64,000 nt of DNA. It comes from Prevotella sp. CAG:732. Lineage in GTDB: Bacteria; Bacteroidota; Bacteroidia; Bacteroidales; Bacteroidaceae. Shown here piece after piece: positions 8,945-17,778 of this stretch; positions within the stretch are counted from its first letter, which is position 1; every line of letters starts with the position of its first letter. The stretch spans positions 1,334-65,333 of the forward strand of contig FR893256.1 in NCBI GenBank assembly GCA_000436035.1, read 5' to 3'. Position numbers and translations under genes: made by a program. A model generated the notes under the pieces. The model had not been told where the DNA came from. It searched no databases and saw only the letters and a program-made list of their open reading frames with translations.

Positions 8945-10597
8945 ATGGAACTCAAAGAACAAAATATTACAGAGAAGAGACGAAAGGTATGGTTCATCGT
9001 TTGGGCAGTGGCTTTTGTTTTGTTGTTGGCAGGTGGATTATACTATTATCTGTTTTTCTATGTCAACCGAGAAAAAGTACAGAAAGCTTGGGTTGACGTT
9101 AAGGTTGTCACCTATTATGAATTGATGCAAGATGGCAAGATGGTGTTTGATTTTGAACATGACACAGTCACAGCCAAGGGTTATTTCTCTTACCTATATA
9201 AGTTGGCTCCTATTGGGAAAGGCATCGTCATTTCCAACATCGAACCATCTGTTTGGAAAAATAAATATTTCGATGCCGACTGCCGTATGGTCTTGCAATG
9301 TATGACAGACTCACTAGACAGTGTCTATTCCGACTCAAAGTGGAAGGTAAACGAACTCAACTATTACCTTCATTCCCATAATGTTACGGATGTAGGCTAT
9401 AATATGATTTCACAATACACGCAACGAGAGATTGCTCTCCGTGATACAGCCAAGAAAATGCTCGATTCGCTCACCCATATTTCTAAGGGTCGAAAGCTTC
9501 GCATCGTTTGTAAACGGAATGTCTTGACGAAATACGGCAAGTTGAACATCCTTGGTAACAACATGTTCCAACTTGCGTCCAAGAAAACGCCTGATGCGGT
9601 GAGTCCACTTCCCATGGCTACGGCTACCAGTTTGGCGAATCTCAGTCTCATCCTATGGAAGCCAAGCATGTCGGAACTTTATTTCCATACCGACTCTCTC
9701 AGCAATTATGAGGGAGAAGTGGATAGTGTGGGATGCCCCAATGGACACGGAAAGTGGATTGACTTGGCAAAGGGTACCTATTATGAGGGCAACTGGAAAC
9801 ATGGCAAGAGAAATGGTTTCGGCTATTCGGTGGCAAGACGTAAAATTTTGCGTGTGGGAGAATGGGTGAACGATGTCTATAAAGGCGAACGCTTAGTCTA
9901 TAGCTCCGACAGAATCTATGGTATAGACATTTCGAAATATCAGCATGTTATCGGTAAAAAGAAATATCCTATCAACTGGTCTCAGCTGCGCATTACTCAT
10001 CTAGGCAACATCAGTAAGAAGAGAGTGAGTGGTACTGTCAACTATCCCATCCGATTCATCTATATCAAGAGTACAGAAGGTACTACCCTCCTCAATCCAT
10101 ATTATCGCAAGGATTATCAGGCAGCTCGCGCCCATGGCTTCAAGGTGGGTAGTTATCACTTCTTCTCTACACTTTCACCTGCCTTGAAGCAGGCACAGCA
10201 TTTTGTCAAGCATACTTTTGTGAGAAAAGGCGATTTCCCACCTGTTCTTGATGTCGAACCTACACCCCAACAAATCAAGAAGATGGGAGGCTCAGGCGTT
10301 CTCTTTGCAAGAGTTCGCACTTGGCTAAACTATGTGGAGCGACAAACAGGCGTAAGACCTATTTTATATATCAGTCAAACTTTCGTGAATCGTTATCTCA
10401 ACCAAGCTCCCGACTTGAAGCAGAATTATCACATTTGGATAGCTAGATACGGAGAGTACAAACCGGATATTCGCCTAGTATATTGGCAGTTATGCCCAGA
10501 TGGAAGAGTTTCTGGCATCCACGGCAAAGTCGATATCAACGTGTTTAATGGCTATCAGGATGCCTACGACAAGTTTGTGAAAGACCATGCCTTATAG
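8945..10597 (+). CDS. Membrane-anchored MORN-repeat / GH25 muramidase fusion
   Basis: 550 aa. A short cytosolic tail and a single TM helix (about residues 18-40) anchor the protein. An uncharacterised 200-residue domain follows, then about three MORN-type repeats (residues 255-315; YEGE...GHGKW, YYEGNWKHGKRNGFGY, GEWVND.YKGERL). Residues 325-545 form a glycoside hydrolase family 25 domain starting YGIDISKYQ, with the catalytic Asp/Glu pair in PVLDVEP (D436, E438). GH25 enzymes cut the beta-1,4 MurNAc-GlcNAc bond of peptidoglycan. TM topology puts the catalytic domain in the periplasm, so a wall-remodelling role is likely. A -7 element TACTTTTG lies at 8914-8921; the -33 is weak. Confidence 0.88.
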   Translation: MELKEQNITEKRRKVWFIVWAVAFVLLLAGGLYYYLFFYVNREKVQKAWVDVKVVTYYELMQDGKMVFDFEHDTVTAKGYFSYLYKLAPIGKGIVISNIEPSVWKNKYFDADCRMVLQCMTDSLDSVYSDSKWKVNELNYYLHSHNVTDVGYNMISQYTQREIALRDTAKKMLDSLTHISKGRKLRIVCKRNVLTKYGKLNILGNNMFQLASKKTPDAVSPLPMATATSLANLSLILWKPSMSELYFHTDSLSNYEGEVDSVGCPNGHGKWIDLAKGTYYEGNWKHGKRNGFGYSVARRKILRVGEWVNDVYKGERLVYSSDRIYGIDISKYQHVIGKKKYPINWSQLRITHLGNISKKRVSGTVNYPIRFIYIKSTEGTTLLNPYYRKDYQAARAHGFKVGSYHFFSTLSPALKQAQHFVKHTFVRKGDFPPVLDVEPTPQQIKKMGGSGVLFARVRTWLNYVERQTGVRPILYISQTFVNRYLNQAPDLKQNYHIWIARYGEYKPDIRLVYWQLCPDGRVSGIHGKVDINVFNGYQDAYDKFVKDHAL

Positions 10598-10728
10598 TAA
10601 AACTCGGCGACTTATCCAAAACATTTATGTTAAACTATGTTATAGAAAATAACAACCTTGCAACATTTTACGTAATTTTGCGTTAATTTGGTGAGTATAT
10701 CATATAAGGTAAGGGAATATAACATAGA

Positions 10729-11601
10729 ATGAGACAACTTAAAATTCAGAAAAGTATTACCAATCGCAACAGCGAGGCCTTGGATAAGTATCTCGTTGAG
10801 ATTGGTCGTGCTCCTATGGTTTCTATCGACGAGGAGATCGAGTTGGCGCAAGTCATAAGAAAAGGTGGCAAAGCTGCAGAGCGTGCAAAGAATAAGTTGG
10901 TTGAAGCCAACTTGCGTTTTGTCGTGTCCGTTGCCAAACAATATCAACATCAAGGCTTGACGCTCACCGACCTTATCGACGAAGGTAACATAGGACTCAT
11001 CAAGGCTGCTGAGAGATTTGACGAAACCCGTGGTTTCAAATTCATCTCCTACGCTGTTTGGTGGATTCGCCAAAGCATTCTGCAAGCGATTGCCGAACAG
11101 AGCCGTATCGTGAGACTACCTTTGAACCAAGTGGGTTCCCTCAACAAAGTCAACCATGAAATCAACAAGTTTGAACAAGAAAACCAGCGTCGTCCTAGCG
11201 TGGAAGAGTTGGCTATGCGTACTGGTGTGGATGAGGAGAAAATCTCCCAAAGCATGGCGGCGAGTGGACATCATGTCAGCATTGATGCGCCTTTCAGCGA
11301 TGACGATGACAACTCCATGGTGGACGTGATGGCGAGTGGAGATGACAGTCGTACCGACAAGCATGTGGATCATGAGAGCATGGCGATGGAATTACGCCAG
11401 GTGCTCGACAAGGTCTTGAAAGATAGAGAAAAGCAAATTGTCTGTGCTTGCTATGGTATCGGTGAGCCTGAGAAAGGATTGGAGGAGATTGGCGACAAGA
11501 TGGGGCTTACCCGTGAGCGTGTGCGCCAAATCCGTGAGAAGAGCATCACTAAACTTCGTGACTCTGGTAACGCCAAGATTCTCATGAAGTATCTGGGATG
11601 A
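10729..11601 (+). CDS. rpoD: Primary sigma factor RpoD/SigA of Bacteroidota type
   Basis: 290-aa sigma-70. It lacks region 1.1, as usual for the Bacteroidota housekeeping sigma. Visible: region 1.2 (DKYLVEIGRAPMVS), region 2 core with VEANLRFVVSVAKQY, DLIDEGNIGLIKAAERFD and the promoter-melting helix GFKFISYAVWWIRQ, region 3, and region 4 helix-turn-helix LEEIGDKMGLTRERVRQIREK. It should recognise the TTTG/TAnnTTTG promoters seen throughout this window. A TAATTTTG -7 element lies at 10673-10680, about 50 bp before the start. The bidirectional terminator at 11643-11678 ends the unit. Confidence 0.97.
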   Translation: MRQLKIQKSITNRNSEALDKYLVEIGRAPMVSIDEEIELAQVIRKGGKAAERAKNKLVEANLRFVVSVAKQYQHQGLTLTDLIDEGNIGLIKAAERFDETRGFKFISYAVWWIRQSILQAIAEQSRIVRLPLNQVGSLNKVNHEINKFEQENQRRPSVEELAMRTGVDEEKISQSMAASGHHVSIDAPFSDDDDNSMVDVMASGDDSRTDKHVDHESMAMELRQVLDKVLKDREKQIVCACYGIGEPEKGLEEIGDKMGLTRERVRQIREKSITKLRDSGNAKILMKYLG

Positions 11602-11642
11602 TATGATGAGAATACTTACAAATTAATAAATTATACGAAAAA

Positions 11643-11678
11643 GGGTGTGCCATATACTTGTGACACACCCTCTTTTAT
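11643..11678. terminator. Bidirectional Rho-independent terminator between rpoD and rnfA
   Basis: GGGTGTG/CACACCC stem with a few more inner pairs and a T-rich tail on the plus strand (TCTTTT); on the minus strand the same stem is followed by TTTTT. It lies between convergent rpoD and the rnf operon and can end both. Confidence 0.85.
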
Positions 11679-11750
11679 ACATTTAAAAATATGTTCTGCT
11701 TACTAGCTTTTTGTTGTCAAGCAAACATAATGAATATTTTGCACTTGGCA

Positions 11751-12353
11751 TTATTCCAAACCGAACAAAGCCTTCAAGCCTCCGTCAACTCCAGAGAAGC
11801 CCATGAAAGCCAGGCTCAGCAAGGAAGCTGTAACGAGCACGATTGCCATGCCTTGCATACCCTTAGGGATGCGAACCAAAGCCTGCTGCTCACGGATGCC
11901 AGCAAACACAATGAGTGCGAGGGCGAAACCAAGAGCGGTAGAGAAAGCATATACCACACTCTCCAAGAGATTGAAGTCTTTCTGGATGACCAAGATGGCT
12001 ACACCCAAAACGGCACAGTTGGTAGTAATCAATGGCAAGAAGATACCCAGTGCTTGATACAAGGCTGGAGAAACCTTCTTCAAGATGATCTCAACCATCT
12101 GCACCAATGCCGCAATCACGAGGATGAACGACAAGGTCTGGAGATATTGCAAACCGAATGGGTCGAGCACATACTTCTGCACGAGCCATGTGATGATGGT
12201 AGCCAAGGTCAAGACGAAGGCAATGGCACCACCCATACCGATGGCGGTATCAATCTTCTTCGATACGCCCAAGAATGGACAGATACCGAGGAACTGAGAC
12301 AAGACGATATTGTTGACGAATATCGCTGAGATAAATATCAATAAATATTCCAT
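11751..12353 (-). CDS. rnfA: Rnf electron transport complex subunit RnfA
   Basis: 200-aa, six-TM inner-membrane subunit, opening MEYLLIFISAIFVNNIVLSQFLGICPFLG. This NN-x-VLxxFLGxCPF element is the family signature and includes the cysteine that helps hold the membrane [2Fe-2S] cluster with RnfE (TTNCAVLG in TM4). RnfA and RnfE are homologous with inverted topology. Last gene of the rseC-rnfBCDGEA operon. Confidence 0.96.
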   Translation of the reverse strand: MEYLLIFISAIFVNNIVLSQFLGICPFLGVSKKIDTAIGMGGAIAFVLTLATIITWLVQKYVLDPFGLQYLQTLSFILVIAALVQMVEIILKKVSPALYQALGIFLPLITTNCAVLGVAILVIQKDFNLLESVVYAFSTALGFALALIVFAGIREQQALVRIPKGMQGMAIVLVTASLLSLAFMGFSGVDGGLKALFGLE

Positions 12354-12366
12354 ATATCAATCCTCC

Positions 12367-12951
12367 TTACTTCTTTACCTTATTAAATATTGCAATCAAA
12401 TAGCCCAATGTGAGGAAGGCTCCTGGAGGCAAGATGAATACCAAGATATTGGTCGTCTCTGGCAACAAACCGATGCCAAACACGCTGCCTGCTCCCAAAA
12501 TCTCACGTACACAACCGAGCAAGGTCAATGCCAAGGTGAAACCCAAACCACAACCTACACCATCTACCAAACTAGCCACAGGTGTGTTCTTGGCTGCAAA
12601 ACTCTCTGCACGCCCCAGGATGATACAGTTTACTACAATCAGTGGAATATAGATACCCAAGGCCTGGTTGATGCTATCAGGAGCATACGCACTCATCACC
12701 ATCTGAAGGATGGTAACGAAGGCTGCGATGACAACGATGAACACAGGGATGCGCACCATGTCAGGAGTAATCTTCTTGATGCAAGAGATAACGAAGTTGG
12801 TGCAAATCAGCACTGCCATAGTGGCCAAACCCATGGACAAACCATTGATGGCACTTGTGGTAGTAGCCAATGTAGGACACATACCGAGCAACAACACAAA
12901 GGTTGGATTCTCCTTGATGAGTCCATTCATCAAAATTTTCATATTACTCAT
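12367..12951 (-). CDS. rnfE: Rnf electron transport complex subunit RnfE
   Basis: 194-aa six-TM subunit homologous to RnfA and NqrD. Signature segments NPTFVLLLGMCPTLATTT near the N-terminus and IPLIVVNCIILGRAESFA in the middle carry the cysteines expected to bind the shared intramembrane Fe-S cluster. It begins 6 bp after rnfG ends and precedes rnfA by 13 bp. Confidence 0.96.
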   Translation of the reverse strand: MSNMKILMNGLIKENPTFVLLLGMCPTLATTTSAINGLSMGLATMAVLICTNFVISCIKKITPDMVRIPVFIVVIAAFVTILQMVMSAYAPDSINQALGIYIPLIVVNCIILGRAESFAAKNTPVASLVDGVGCGLGFTLALTLLGCVREILGAGSVFGIGLLPETTNILVFILPPGAFLTLGYLIAIFNKVKK

Positions 12952-12957
12952 ATCGGC

Positions 12958-13623
12958 TTATCCTTTCTTTTCGTTAGAAGATTCGTTACTTGCGTTACCT
13001 TTCACCTTTGAGGCGCCGCTCTCGCCATCCACACTCTTCTGAGCGTAGGCTGCGTAAGCTTGGTTGATGGCTTTCAAGAAAGCACGACTCGTGATGGTGC
13101 TGGCGGTGATGGCATCTACCGCATTGCCACTCTTGTCGTCCTTGCTCACGTGAAGGTCGCCGTCCTTAGGAGTCTTGCCTATCACACTACCCTTTCCGTC
13201 TTTCTGGAACCATGTGGTACACTTCGCTCCCAAGCCAGGAGTCTCTGATGCCTGAAGTACAGTATAACCCAAGATTTTTCCTTCTGGGTCAAAACCTACA
13301 AGCACTTTCAAGTCGCCACCGAAACCACCTGTCGTACTCTCTACAGCAGCACCCAACTGTTTGCCACTCTTATCAGAGCACTTATGAATGGTGAAGCTTA
13401 CCTCCTTGCCATCAATTGTCTGATTGACTTCCTCTGGTTCAGCAACCTGCAATTCCTCTGTACCCATCACACTCTTGATGCCAGCAGCCAAAGACTTCTC
13501 AGCCTTCTCTGCGATAGGACCAGAAGTAAGGTGGTTGACGTATGCAAGCACAGCACCTACAACGAGTGCGACACCTACGAGCACGAGAACCATGTTCTTC
13601 AATGATGATTCTAATTTCTGCAT
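12958..13623 (-). CDS. rnfG: Rnf complex FMN-binding subunit RnfG
   Basis: 221 aa. The start at 13621-13623 (MQKLESSLKNMVLVLVGVALV) is chosen because it opens the single TM anchor and is preceded by an AGGAGGA ribosome-binding site; the reading frame stays open further upstream into rnfD. The periplasmic FMN_bind domain contains DAITASTITSRA near residues 165-176, where the threonine is the expected site of covalent FMN attachment by ApbE. ApbE itself is not encoded in this window. A Ser/Lys-rich tail follows the domain. Confidence 0.95.
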   Translation of the reverse strand: MQKLESSLKNMVLVLVGVALVVGAVLAYVNHLTSGPIAEKAEKSLAAGIKSVMGTEELQVAEPEEVNQTIDGKEVSFTIHKCSDKSGKQLGAAVESTTGGFGGDLKVLVGFDPEGKILGYTVLQASETPGLGAKCTTWFQKDGKGSVIGKTPKDGDLHVSKDDKSGNAVDAITASTITSRAFLKAINQAYAAYAQKSVDGESGASKVKGNASNESSNEKKG

Positions 13624-13636
13624 GTCATGTTCCTCC

Positions 13637-14638
13637 TTATTTCTTAGCTGGCTTCTCACCGAAGCGCTTTGGTTTAACGTATGTGTTAATAAGAGGTGTG
13701 AACGCATTCATGATCAGAATAGCGAACGACATACCTTCTGGATAGCTACCCCAGTTGCGGATGATGATGGTCAAGAGACCGATGCAAACACCATAGATGA
13801 GCTGTCCCTTGTGAGTCATTGGTGAGGTGACATAGTCAGTTGCCATGAAGATGGCACCGAGCATCAGACCACCGCTCAAGATGACAGCGAATGGATTAGC
13901 ATATACAGGATTAGCCAAATGCATCAAACCGCTGAATACGAAGACGGTAGCGATGATGCTCACTGGAATATGCCATGTAATGACCTTCTTCCAAAGCATA
14001 TAAGCCAAACCAAGCAAGAGGGCGATGGCGCAAATTTCACCTGTGGTACCGGCGCCAAATCCATCACCAGTTGCACCGAAGAGCAAGCTCAATGAATTTG
14101 GCAATTGATTCAAGACGGAACTATCACCCGTCTTGATGGCTGTCTTCATGATAGCCAATGGAGTTGCGGCTGTTGTTGCGTCTGTATAGCTCAACATCTG
14201 TCCTGCTACAGGCCATGAAGTCATCTGTGCTGGGAAGCTGACGAGCAAGAAACAACGACCAACCAACGCTGGATTGAATGGATTGTTGCCCAAACCACCA
14301 AAGGTCATCTTGCCAACGCCAATGGCAAACAAGGCACCGATAATGATAATCCAAAGAGGAAGGTTGCTAGGCAAGTTCATACCAAGCAAGAGACCCGTGA
14401 TGATGGCAGAACCATCAAGCAATGTGGTCTCTGTCTTCAAGAGATATTTTGTGATTGCCCACTCAAAGAATACGCAGGCTGCCACAGAGGTTAGCAAGAC
14501 AATAGCTGAACCCAAGCCAAAGAAATAGATGGAAGCGAGGATGGCAGGTACAAGAGCGATGATCACTCCGTACATGTTCTTCTCCACCGTCTCATTACCA
14601 TGGGCATGTGGCGATAATGATACTATTAATTTTCCCAT
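13637..14638 (-). CDS. rnfD: Rnf electron transport complex subunit RnfD
   Basis: 333-aa multi-TM subunit related to NqrB. Opening SPHAHGNETVEKNMYGVI is typical. The sequence DATTAATPLAIMKT around residues 155-168 matches the covalent flavinylation motif (Thr-linked FMN). About ten TM helices are visible. RnfD is thought to be part of the ion-translocating path with RnfG/A/E. It starts 63 bp after rnfC, a larger gap than elsewhere in the operon. Confidence 0.96.
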   Translation of the reverse strand: MGKLIVSLSPHAHGNETVEKNMYGVIIALVPAILASIYFFGLGSAIVLLTSVAACVFFEWAITKYLLKTETTLLDGSAIITGLLLGMNLPSNLPLWIIIIGALFAIGVGKMTFGGLGNNPFNPALVGRCFLLVSFPAQMTSWPVAGQMLSYTDATTAATPLAIMKTAIKTGDSSVLNQLPNSLSLLFGATGDGFGAGTTGEICAIALLLGLAYMLWKKVITWHIPVSIIATVFVFSGLMHLANPVYANPFAVILSGGLMLGAIFMATDYVTSPMTHKGQLIYGVCIGLLTIIIRNWGSYPEGMSFAILIMNAFTPLINTYVKPKRFGEKPAKK

Positions 14639-14701
14639 TTTATGAATATGGTTGTTATTAAATTCTTTTGATAGAGCCTTCGCTGGGAAGACTCTGTTGA
14701 A

Positions 14702-16054
14702 TTACTTCTTCGCGTTGCGAGCCTTGATGATGCCCATCACAGCACCCTTACCTGCAAGGATATTGTCGAGGATAGGACGATGAGAAGGACAAGTGAACTG
14801 GCAAGAGCCACAAGAGATACATGAGGTGATGTCCTCAGCCTCCAAACGCTCATAATCCTTCATCACGCTCAATGTAGCGAGCAAGTATGGCTCCAAGCCC
14901 ATTGGACAAGCCTCCACACACTTCGCACAACGAATACATGGCTGCGCCTTCTTGCGATGAGCCTCTGCATCTGTCAGAATGGTGATGGAGTTGGTACCCT
15001 TGGTGACAGGCACGTCAAGACTGATGACAGCCTTGCCCATCATTGGACCACCTGCCAATACCTTGTTGTCGCCCTCTGGCAGACCACCACATGCCTCAAT
15101 CATCTGAGAGAATGGTGTACCCATACGAACGAGGAAGTTACCAGGGTTCTTCACCTGCTTACCTGTCACAGTGGTGTAACGCTCAAAGAGAGGTTTGTGT
15201 TTCATGACAGCTTGATAAACAGCGAAGGCTGTACCTACATTCTGTACGATAGCACCTACATTTACTGGGATGGCAGGAGGTGCTGGAACCTGACGGCGAA
15301 TGACGGCATCCACCAACTGTTTCTCACCACCCTGTGGGTATTTCTTGGCGAGTGGAACAATCTCGATGCGAGGATCATTGGCAGTTTTCTGCTCAAAGAG
15401 CTGAATGGCTGCAGGCTTATTGTCCTCAATACCAATATAACCCTTCTCCACCTTGGCAGCCTTCATCAAGAGGTTTAAGCCAACAAGGATTTCGTCAGCG
15501 TGTTCCATCATCAAGCGATAGTCTGCAGTGATATAAGGTTCACACTCCACACCATTGATAATGACACACTCAGCCTTGGCTCCAGGAGGAGGACATAGTT
15601 TGATAAAAGTTGGGAAACCTGCACCTCCCATACCGGTGACACCAGCCACCTTGATGCGGTTGACGATTTCCTCAGGCGTGAGCTCTGGGTGGTTTTCGAT
15701 GCTTTCCAACTGGTCGGAGCGGTCGATTCCCTCTTCCCATTCATCGCCTTCAACATTGATGATGATGCAAGGTTTCCTATATCCTGTAGCGTCAATAGAC
15801 GTATCTACCTTCAAAACGGTTCCTGAAACGGAACTATAAATCGGAGCACTCACAAAGCCTCCTGCCTCGGCAATCAAGGTACCGACCTTTACCTTGTCGC
15901 CCTTTGCAACGACAGGCTTGGCTGGCGCACCGATATGCTGACCCAATGGGAAGATGGCTTGTTTTGGAAGAGCTGCCACCTGGGTAGGCATCTCGGCAGT
16001 AATCTTGTTCTCTTCTGGGTGAACTCCACCTATTCTAAATGTTCTCAAATTCAT
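14702..16054 (-). CDS. rnfC: Rnf complex NADH-dehydrogenase-like subunit RnfC
   Basis: 450-aa peripheral subunit that binds FMN and NAD(H). N-terminal RnfC barrel-sandwich (FRIGGVHPEENK), then the flavin/NAD-binding GMGGAGFPTFIKL loop near residues 140-153, SLBB-like segment and two [4Fe-4S] motifs near the C-terminus: CIRCAKCVEACP and CISCGSCQFTCP. It overlaps the rnfB stop by 4 bp (ATGA, 16051-16054), indicating translational coupling. Confidence 0.96.
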   Translation of the reverse strand: MNLRTFRIGGVHPEENKITAEMPTQVAALPKQAIFPLGQHIGAPAKPVVAKGDKVKVGTLIAEAGGFVSAPIYSSVSGTVLKVDTSIDATGYRKPCIIINVEGDEWEEGIDRSDQLESIENHPELTPEEIVNRIKVAGVTGMGGAGFPTFIKLCPPPGAKAECVIINGVECEPYITADYRLMMEHADEILVGLNLLMKAAKVEKGYIGIEDNKPAAIQLFEQKTANDPRIEIVPLAKKYPQGGEKQLVDAVIRRQVPAPPAIPVNVGAIVQNVGTAFAVYQAVMKHKPLFERYTTVTGKQVKNPGNFLVRMGTPFSQMIEACGGLPEGDNKVLAGGPMMGKAVISLDVPVTKGTNSITILTDAEAHRKKAQPCIRCAKCVEACPMGLEPYLLATLSVMKDYERLEAEDITSCISCGSCQFTCPSHRPILDNILAGKGAVMGIIKARNAKK

Positions 16055-16977
16055 GCTTGTTCCTCCTTCTTTACTTCGTTAGCCTCTACAGCAGGAGTTG
16101 AATTTGCTTCTGGCTTTGAATCAACGGTTTCTGCAGCAGGCTTTGCTTTCTTCACAGGGAAATTGACTTTGACGATTGCACCAGTTGGGCACTCGTCAAC
16201 ACACTTGGTACACATGCGGCACTTGTTGAAGTCGATGTAGCTAACATTGTTTTCAATGGTGATAGCCTCGAACTTGCAGACCTTCTGACACTTACCGCAT
16301 CCGATGCAAGCTGCACTACAAGCCTTCTTGGCTACGGCACCCTTGTCTTTGTTGACACACTGTACATACACACGGCGACCCTTAGGACCCTTCTTGCGAA
16401 GTTCAATGATGTGTCGAGGACAAGCCTTGGAACATGCTCCACAACCCGTACACTTCTCTTCATCGACTTCAGGAAGACCTGTCTCAGGATTGATAGCGAT
16501 GGCCCCAAACTGACAAGCTGCCACACAATCTCCACAACCCAAGCAGCCGAATCCACAGCCGGTTTCACCAGCACCACAAGAATTCATAGCTGCACAAGTG
16601 TGCAAACCATCATACTCGGCGATGCGAGGACGATTCTCGCAAGAGCCATTACAACGAACCACTGCTACCTTAGCCTCAGTGTTGGCCACTGCGATGCCAA
16701 GGAGATCAGCCACTTTGCCCATGACTTCAGCTCCACCTACAGGGCACATCAGCCCTTCGATAGAACCTGCGTCTGCACCCTTGACAAGAGCGGCAGCCAT
16801 ACCGGAACATCCAGCAAAGCCACAACCACCACAATTGGCACCAGGTAGGATTTCACCCACTTGGCCCAGTCGAGGATCCTCTTCGACGGCAAATTTCTTG
16901 GATACACCGAAGAGTACCAACGCAGCAATTAACGCGATGGCTCCGAGTACCAAGACTGCAATCATAATGAAATTCAT
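16051..16977 (-). CDS. rnfB: Rnf complex ferredoxin subunit RnfB with multiple [4Fe-4S] clusters
   Basis: 308 aa. N-terminal TM anchor (residues 3-24), then the RnfB-specific cluster GANCGGCGFAGC with a distal Cys (LMCPVGG). Four further ferredoxin-type motifs follow: CLGCGDCVAAC, CTGCGACSKACP, CIGCGKCQKVC and CRMCTKCVDECP. The four CxxCxxC sets are more than the two of proteobacterial RnfB and resemble the long clostridial/Bacteroidota type. It accepts electrons from reduced ferredoxin. The tail is Pro/Glu/Lys-rich and probably disordered. Confidence 0.95.
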   Translation of the reverse strand: MNFIMIAVLVLGAIALIAALVLFGVSKKFAVEEDPRLGQVGEILPGANCGGCGFAGCSGMAAALVKGADAGSIEGLMCPVGGAEVMGKVADLLGIAVANTEAKVAVVRCNGSCENRPRIAEYDGLHTCAAMNSCGAGETGCGFGCLGCGDCVAACQFGAIAINPETGLPEVDEEKCTGCGACSKACPRHIIELRKKGPKGRRVYVQCVNKDKGAVAKKACSAACIGCGKCQKVCKFEAITIENNVSYIDFNKCRMCTKCVDECPTGAIVKVNFPVKKAKPAAETVDSKPEANSTPAVEANEVKKEEQA

Positions 16978-17043
16978 AATTGTTTGTATTTGTTTGTTAT
17001 TAATTCTTGATAGTTTCGTTTTTAAGTATTCTTCTTGTTTGTC

Positions 17044-17457
17044 TTACGACTGTATCTCAAACGACAGCCGTTTCTTGAGTTTGTTTCTAAACAGATAGAC
17101 CAATAAATAATAAGGTATTAAAATACCCAACGCCGACAAGGCGGCTGCGCCTTCTGACTTTGTGAGTGACAGTATTACAATCAATGTCACCACCATGACA
17201 GCTAAAGGCAAAAGATAACCATAGAGACTTGCCGTGAATCCTACAGATGTATCAGCAACTACTGTCACGGAGTCGCCTTTCTGATAGTTAGAGAAGTCAG
17301 AAGTCAATACTTCCACCAGCTTTTCCTTGGTTTCAGAGGCATTGCAATGTGCTGCTACCTTGCAGCCACTACAGGCTGATGACTGAAGAATCCGAACTAT
17401 CACGCATCCGTTTTCAGCCGAATCTACAATTCCTGCATGTTTTATCTTGTTGCTCAT
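17044..17457 (-). CDS. rseC: RseC/MucC-family membrane protein, first gene of rnf operon
   Basis: 137 aa. Cytosolic N-terminal domain with a Cys motif (SACSGCKVAAHC, residues 28-39) followed by two TM helices (about 78-120). In Proteobacteria RseC and Rnf/Rsx homologues cooperate in keeping SoxR reduced; in Bacteroidota rseC commonly heads the rnf operon, so a role in assembling or tuning Rnf is inferred. The gap to rnfB is 66 bp. The promoter at 17598-17629 drives the operon. Confidence 0.88.
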   Translation of the reverse strand: MSNKIKHAGIVDSAENGCVIVRILQSSACSGCKVAAHCNASETKEKLVEVLTSDFSNYQKGDSVTVVADTSVGFTASLYGYLLPLAVMVVTLIVILSLTKSEGAAALSALGILIPYYLLVYLFRNKLKKRLSFEIQS

Positions 17458-17597
17458 GATTTATGATCTTTGTTTTTGTCAACTTCTTCGACATAGCTTA
17501 TCTTCTTTCTTTCACTCCATAACGATTCATGCGAATAATTCTGCCATTAGGTTACGGCATAGATTGCAAAGTCGAGTTGGCAATTCAGTTTGATAGT

Positions 17598-17629
17598 GCA
17601 AAGATAATACAATATTTAAAAACCGCAAA
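17598..17629 (-). promoter_or_regulatory. Promoter of the rseC-rnfBCDGEA operon
   Basis: Minus strand: TTTG (17626-17629), 19-nt spacer, TATCTTTGC (17598-17606). Predicted transcript start near 17592, leaving about 135 nt of leader. The 321-bp gap 17458-17778 holds this promoter and the atpG terminator and no gene. An inverted repeat AGAAAAC/GTTTTCT (about 17637-17643 and 17668-17674) just upstream could bind a regulator. Confidence 0.75.
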
Positions 17630-17726
17630 ATATTCAGAAAACTTTTCAACGAAAAGAAGCGTAAACGTTTTCTGATTGTAACTTAACTGTTCTTATAAGT
17701 AGATAAAAGTGTCAAATTGAATGCAA

Positions 17727-17767
17727 GAAAAGCCCCTCATCAACAAATGTCAATGAGGGGCTTTTCT
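17727..17767. terminator. Strong terminator after atpG
   Basis: Thirteen-pair stem AAAAGCCCCTCAT/ATGAGGGGCTTTT with a 12-nt loop, just after the atpG stop on the minus strand. A/T flanks on both sides make it usable in either direction. It separates the atp and rnf operons. Confidence 0.9.
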
Positions 17768-17778
17768 TAAGATATCTA

